Of a DNA stretch of 64,000 bases, positions 62,010-64,000 are shown piece by piece (position 1 is the stretch's first letter; every line of letters begins with the position of its first letter). The translations under genes were made by a program, and so were the position numbers. The notes beneath the pieces were generated by a model that searched no databases, was not told where the DNA came from, and worked only from the letters and a program-made list of their open reading frames with translations. The DNA is from Maritalea sp051251695 (GTDB taxonomy: Bacteria > Pseudomonadota > Alphaproteobacteria > Rhizobiales > Devosiaceae). The stretch spans positions 62,001 to 126,000 of the forward strand of contig NZ_JBPOEU010000008.1 of NCBI RefSeq assembly GCF_051251695.1, given 5' to 3'.

Positions 62010-63467
62010 ATGCCGGTTCTTAGAACACCAATGCGTGCATGTGTGCAAATTACGTTGGCAGTGATATTGCTGCTCGCAAGTGCCGTTGCCACCTTCGCTA
62101 AGGGCCCCGTGTCTTTTGCGCCGCTTGCTGCCGAACTACAGGGCGCAGTGGTCAACATTTCGACCACTCGAACCGTAACATCAGGCGGGCGCGGATTTCC
62201 ATTCCCCAATGTTCCTGAAAGCTCGCCTTTTCGCGAATTTTTCGACCAGTTGCAGCCCAAACAACCGCCAGAAGACCAAGAGCCGCGCGAAAGCCGCTCA
62301 TTGGGTTCTGGCTTTGTCATTGACCCGGACGGCGTCATCATCACCAACTTTCATGTGATTGAGGGGGCTGATGAGATATTTGTTGCCTTTACCGACGGCA
62401 GCCGTGTCAAAGCGGTGCTGGTGGGTGCCGACGAAAAGACCGACCTTGCAGTGTTGCGTGTTAATGTGGGACGAAAAATTAAACATGTTGATCTTGGCAA
62501 TTCCGACAACGCCTTGGTGGGCGATTGGGTTGTTGCCATTGGCAATCCCTTTGGCCTTGGTGGCAGTTTAAGCGCTGGCATTATTTCCGCGAGAAATCGG
62601 GATATTCGATCCGGCCCTTACGACAATTTTATTCAAACCGATGCCGCGATCAACCAGGGCAATTCTGGTGGCCCGTTGTTTAATATGGATGGCGAAGTGA
62701 TCGGCATAAACACAGCCATTATTTCCCAATCTGGCGGATCGCTTGGTATTGGATTTTCAATCCCGATTAATTTGGCGCGGCCTGTTATCGAACAACTTTT
62801 AGAGTTTGGTGAAACGCGCCGCGGATGGCTTGGTGTTGGTATTCAAGAGGTAAGCGATGATATCGCCGCTAGTCTTGGGCGCACTGACAATAAAGGCGCG
62901 CTGGTGCTTTCAATTGAGCCAGGCGGGCCAAGCGACGGAACGATCCGAGAGGGTGATCTTATCCTAAGCTTTGACGGCAAACCCATCAACAAGATGCGCG
63001 ATTTGCCCCGAATTGTTGCTGAAACTGCGATCGGCAAAGATACGGTTGTTACGGTTTTGCGCCGCGGTGAGGAAACTGAACTTAAAGTCAAATTGGGCCG
63101 TTTGGAGCAAGTTGACCAGTTCGCGGACATCGATCTGCTACCACCTGTTGAATTGCCAGTAAACGCAGATACGCTTTTGGGTATTAAAGTCGATGCAATG
63201 AGCGACGAGTTGCGTGAACGATTTGCGATTTCGGCCGGGATCGAAGGTGTTGTGGTGACCGAGGTGGAACCAAACTCAGATGCGTCTGACAAGGGCATTC
63301 GAATTGGGCACACGATTTTGGAAGTCAATCAGCAACAAATTCTGACACCAAAAGATGTGGAAACCATTGTCGGTACAGCCGCAGAAATTGGCCGGGAAGC
63401 GATTTTGCTTAAACTATCTGACCCAACCGGTGCGCGAAGATTTGTTGCCGTCCGTTTGAACAAATAG
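62010..63467 (+). CDS. degP: DegP/DegQ-type periplasmic serine protease
   Basis: Envelope protease-chaperone of the Do family, 485 residues. A signal peptide covers about 1-30 (VILLLASAVATFA). The catalytic triad is H115 (ITNFHVIEGA), D145 (KTDLAVLR) and S219 (QGNSGGP), and two PDZ domains follow (GWLGVGIQE and GIKVDAMSDELRERF). The ATG at 62010 follows GGAGGA by four bases; an upstream start at 61980 would add 10 residues. It closes the hflK-hflC operon. The symbol is generic: degQ or mucD is equally possible. Confidence 0.92.
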   Translation: MPVLRTPMRACVQITLAVILLLASAVATFAKGPVSFAPLAAELQGAVVNISTTRTVTSGGRGFPFPNVPESSPFREFFDQLQPKQPPEDQEPRESRSLGSGFVIDPDGVIITNFHVIEGADEIFVAFTDGSRVKAVLVGADEKTDLAVLRVNVGRKIKHVDLGNSDNALVGDWVVAIGNPFGLGGSLSAGIISARNRDIRSGPYDNFIQTDAAINQGNSGGPLFNMDGEVIGINTAIISQSGGSLGIGFSIPINLARPVIEQLLEFGETRRGWLGVGIQEVSDDIAASLGRTDNKGALVLSIEPGGPSDGTIREGDLILSFDGKPINKMRDLPRIVAETAIGKDTVVTVLRRGEETELKVKLGRLEQVDQFADIDLLPPVELPVNADTLLGIKVDAMSDELRERFAISAGIEGVVVTEVEPNSDASDKGIRIGHTILEVNQQQILTPKDVETIVGTAAEIGREAILLKLSDPTGARRFVAVRLNK

Positions 63468-64000
63468 TTAGCGTGGCTTTTTGATCGAATAAAGAACATG
63501 GGGCAGCACTTTGCTGTCCCAACTTAAATTGGGATGATCAAAGTCATTCAGCGGATTGTAGCGCATGCCAAGCTTTTCCATCATATTGCGTGATGGCCAA
63601 TTGTTGCGGTAGGTGAACGCAACAATTTCAGGCACTTTAAATTCCTTAAATATGTTGGCAATGGATGCTTTGGCAGCCTCATAGGCATAACCGAATCCCC
63701 AATACTGCCTGCCGAACAACCATCCCGTTTCAACATTGCTGTTGCCCGGTGCATCAAATGTGAAATGACCGCACCCAGCCAAACCAAGAAAGACTTGGTC
63801 TGACTTTCGTTCGACGGCCACCATGTGAAAGCCGTTTTCTATTCTCTTCTGGTTGCAATTGTTGATCCAGCGTTTCGCTTCGTCCTTAGATTTTGTTGCG
63901 GGATAAAACCGCATGACTTCCGGGTCGGCGACAAACGAGGCGAAAGGGTCTAGGTCACTATCCTTAAATGGTCGTAGGATCAGGCGTTCAGTTTCAATCA
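63468..64000 (-). CDS. GNAT-family N-acetyltransferase (RimJ/RimL type), cut at the window edge
   Basis: The open frame continues past the end of the window. The last visible codons read IETERLILRPFKDSDLDPF, the typical start of Acetyltransf_3 proteins, and the codon just beyond them is xTG, so the start codon is probably cut by the boundary. The fold is recognised by GCGHF, GWLFGRQYWGFGYAYEA (acetyl-CoA binding, Q/R-x-x-G-x-G/A type) and NNWPSRNMMEKLGM. The substrate is unknown; the gene converges with degP. Confidence 0.88.
   Translation of the reverse strand, partial: IETERLILRPFKDSDLDPFASFVADPEVMRFYPATKSKDEAKRWINNCNQKRIENGFHMVAVERKSDQVFLGLAGCGHFTFDAPGNSNVETGWLFGRQYWGFGYAYEAAKASIANIFKEFKVPEIVAFTYRNNWPSRNMMEKLGMRYNPLNDFDHPNLSWDSKVLPHVLYSIKKPR

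Overview
The window reads as chromosomal core sequence of an alphaproteobacterium, most likely a Hyphomicrobiales (Rhizobiales) member of moderate GC. Four things point there: a circularly permuted two-piece tmRNA gene next to an alpha-type SspB adaptor; the proteobacterial division and cell-wall (dcw) gene order ending in ftsQ-ftsA-ftsZ, with an FtsZ carrying a long C-terminal linker; DUF2336, DUF1127, DUF2853 and DUF2065 proteins; and an OxyR/KatA divergon. The genus cannot be fixed from the sequence alone. No phage, insertion sequence, CRISPR array, tRNA or rRNA was seen.

Layout. 1-5.4 kb: end of a nitroreductase-like gene, a LysR regulator, alanine dehydrogenase divergent from an Lrp/AsnC regulator, and the ABC-F factor EttA. 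5.4-11.7 kb: an alpha/beta hydrolase, RarD and a MOSC protein, then the oxyR/katA divergon and a DUF2336 protein. 11.7-15.2 kb: an ArsR repressor, an ArsR-methyltransferase fusion with a perfect palindromic operator just upstream of metF, a TerB/J-domain protein and the RNase P RNA. 15.4-32.1 kb: the dcw cluster rsmH-ftsL-ftsI-murE-murF-mraY-ftsW-murG-murC-murB-ddl-ftsQ-ftsA-ftsZ, packed with overlapping or nearly touching genes. mraZ and murD are missing from their usual places. 32.2-37.9 kb: lpxC, bamD, recN and ligA.

37.9-44.4 kb: an AraC-type regulator with azlC-azlD, sharing a 16-base motif upstream of regulator and transporter; a chromate transporter; aminopeptidase P; two tandem DUF1127 small proteins; and prmA. 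44.5-55.8 kb: a DUF5680-like protein, UvrD/PcrA helicase, a secreted double beta-propeller protein, a helical protein of unknown function, a ClC channel with CBS domain, and a very large AsmA-family protein. 55.8-57.5 kb: a ribbon-helix-helix protein, sspB, the ssrA tmRNA gene (tag ANDNFAEARLAA) and a DUF2853 protein. 57.6-64 kb: a Tat-exported YHS protein, thyA with a MazG-like gene and folA, then hflK-hflC-DUF2065-degP, which together form a membrane protein quality-control set, and a GNAT acetyltransferase cut by the window edge.

Working together: the dcw block makes the lipid-linked meso-DAP peptidoglycan precursor and assembles the divisome; lpxC and bamD follow it for outer-membrane building; sspB/ssrA and hflKC/degP are protein quality-control modules; thyA/folA couple dTMP synthesis to folate recycling. 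The most interesting signals are regulatory or structural: the methionine-cycle operator, the paired AraC-type motifs, the hairpin in the empty murD slot, and the ssrA/sspB neighbourhood. I see no clearly new multi-gene system.
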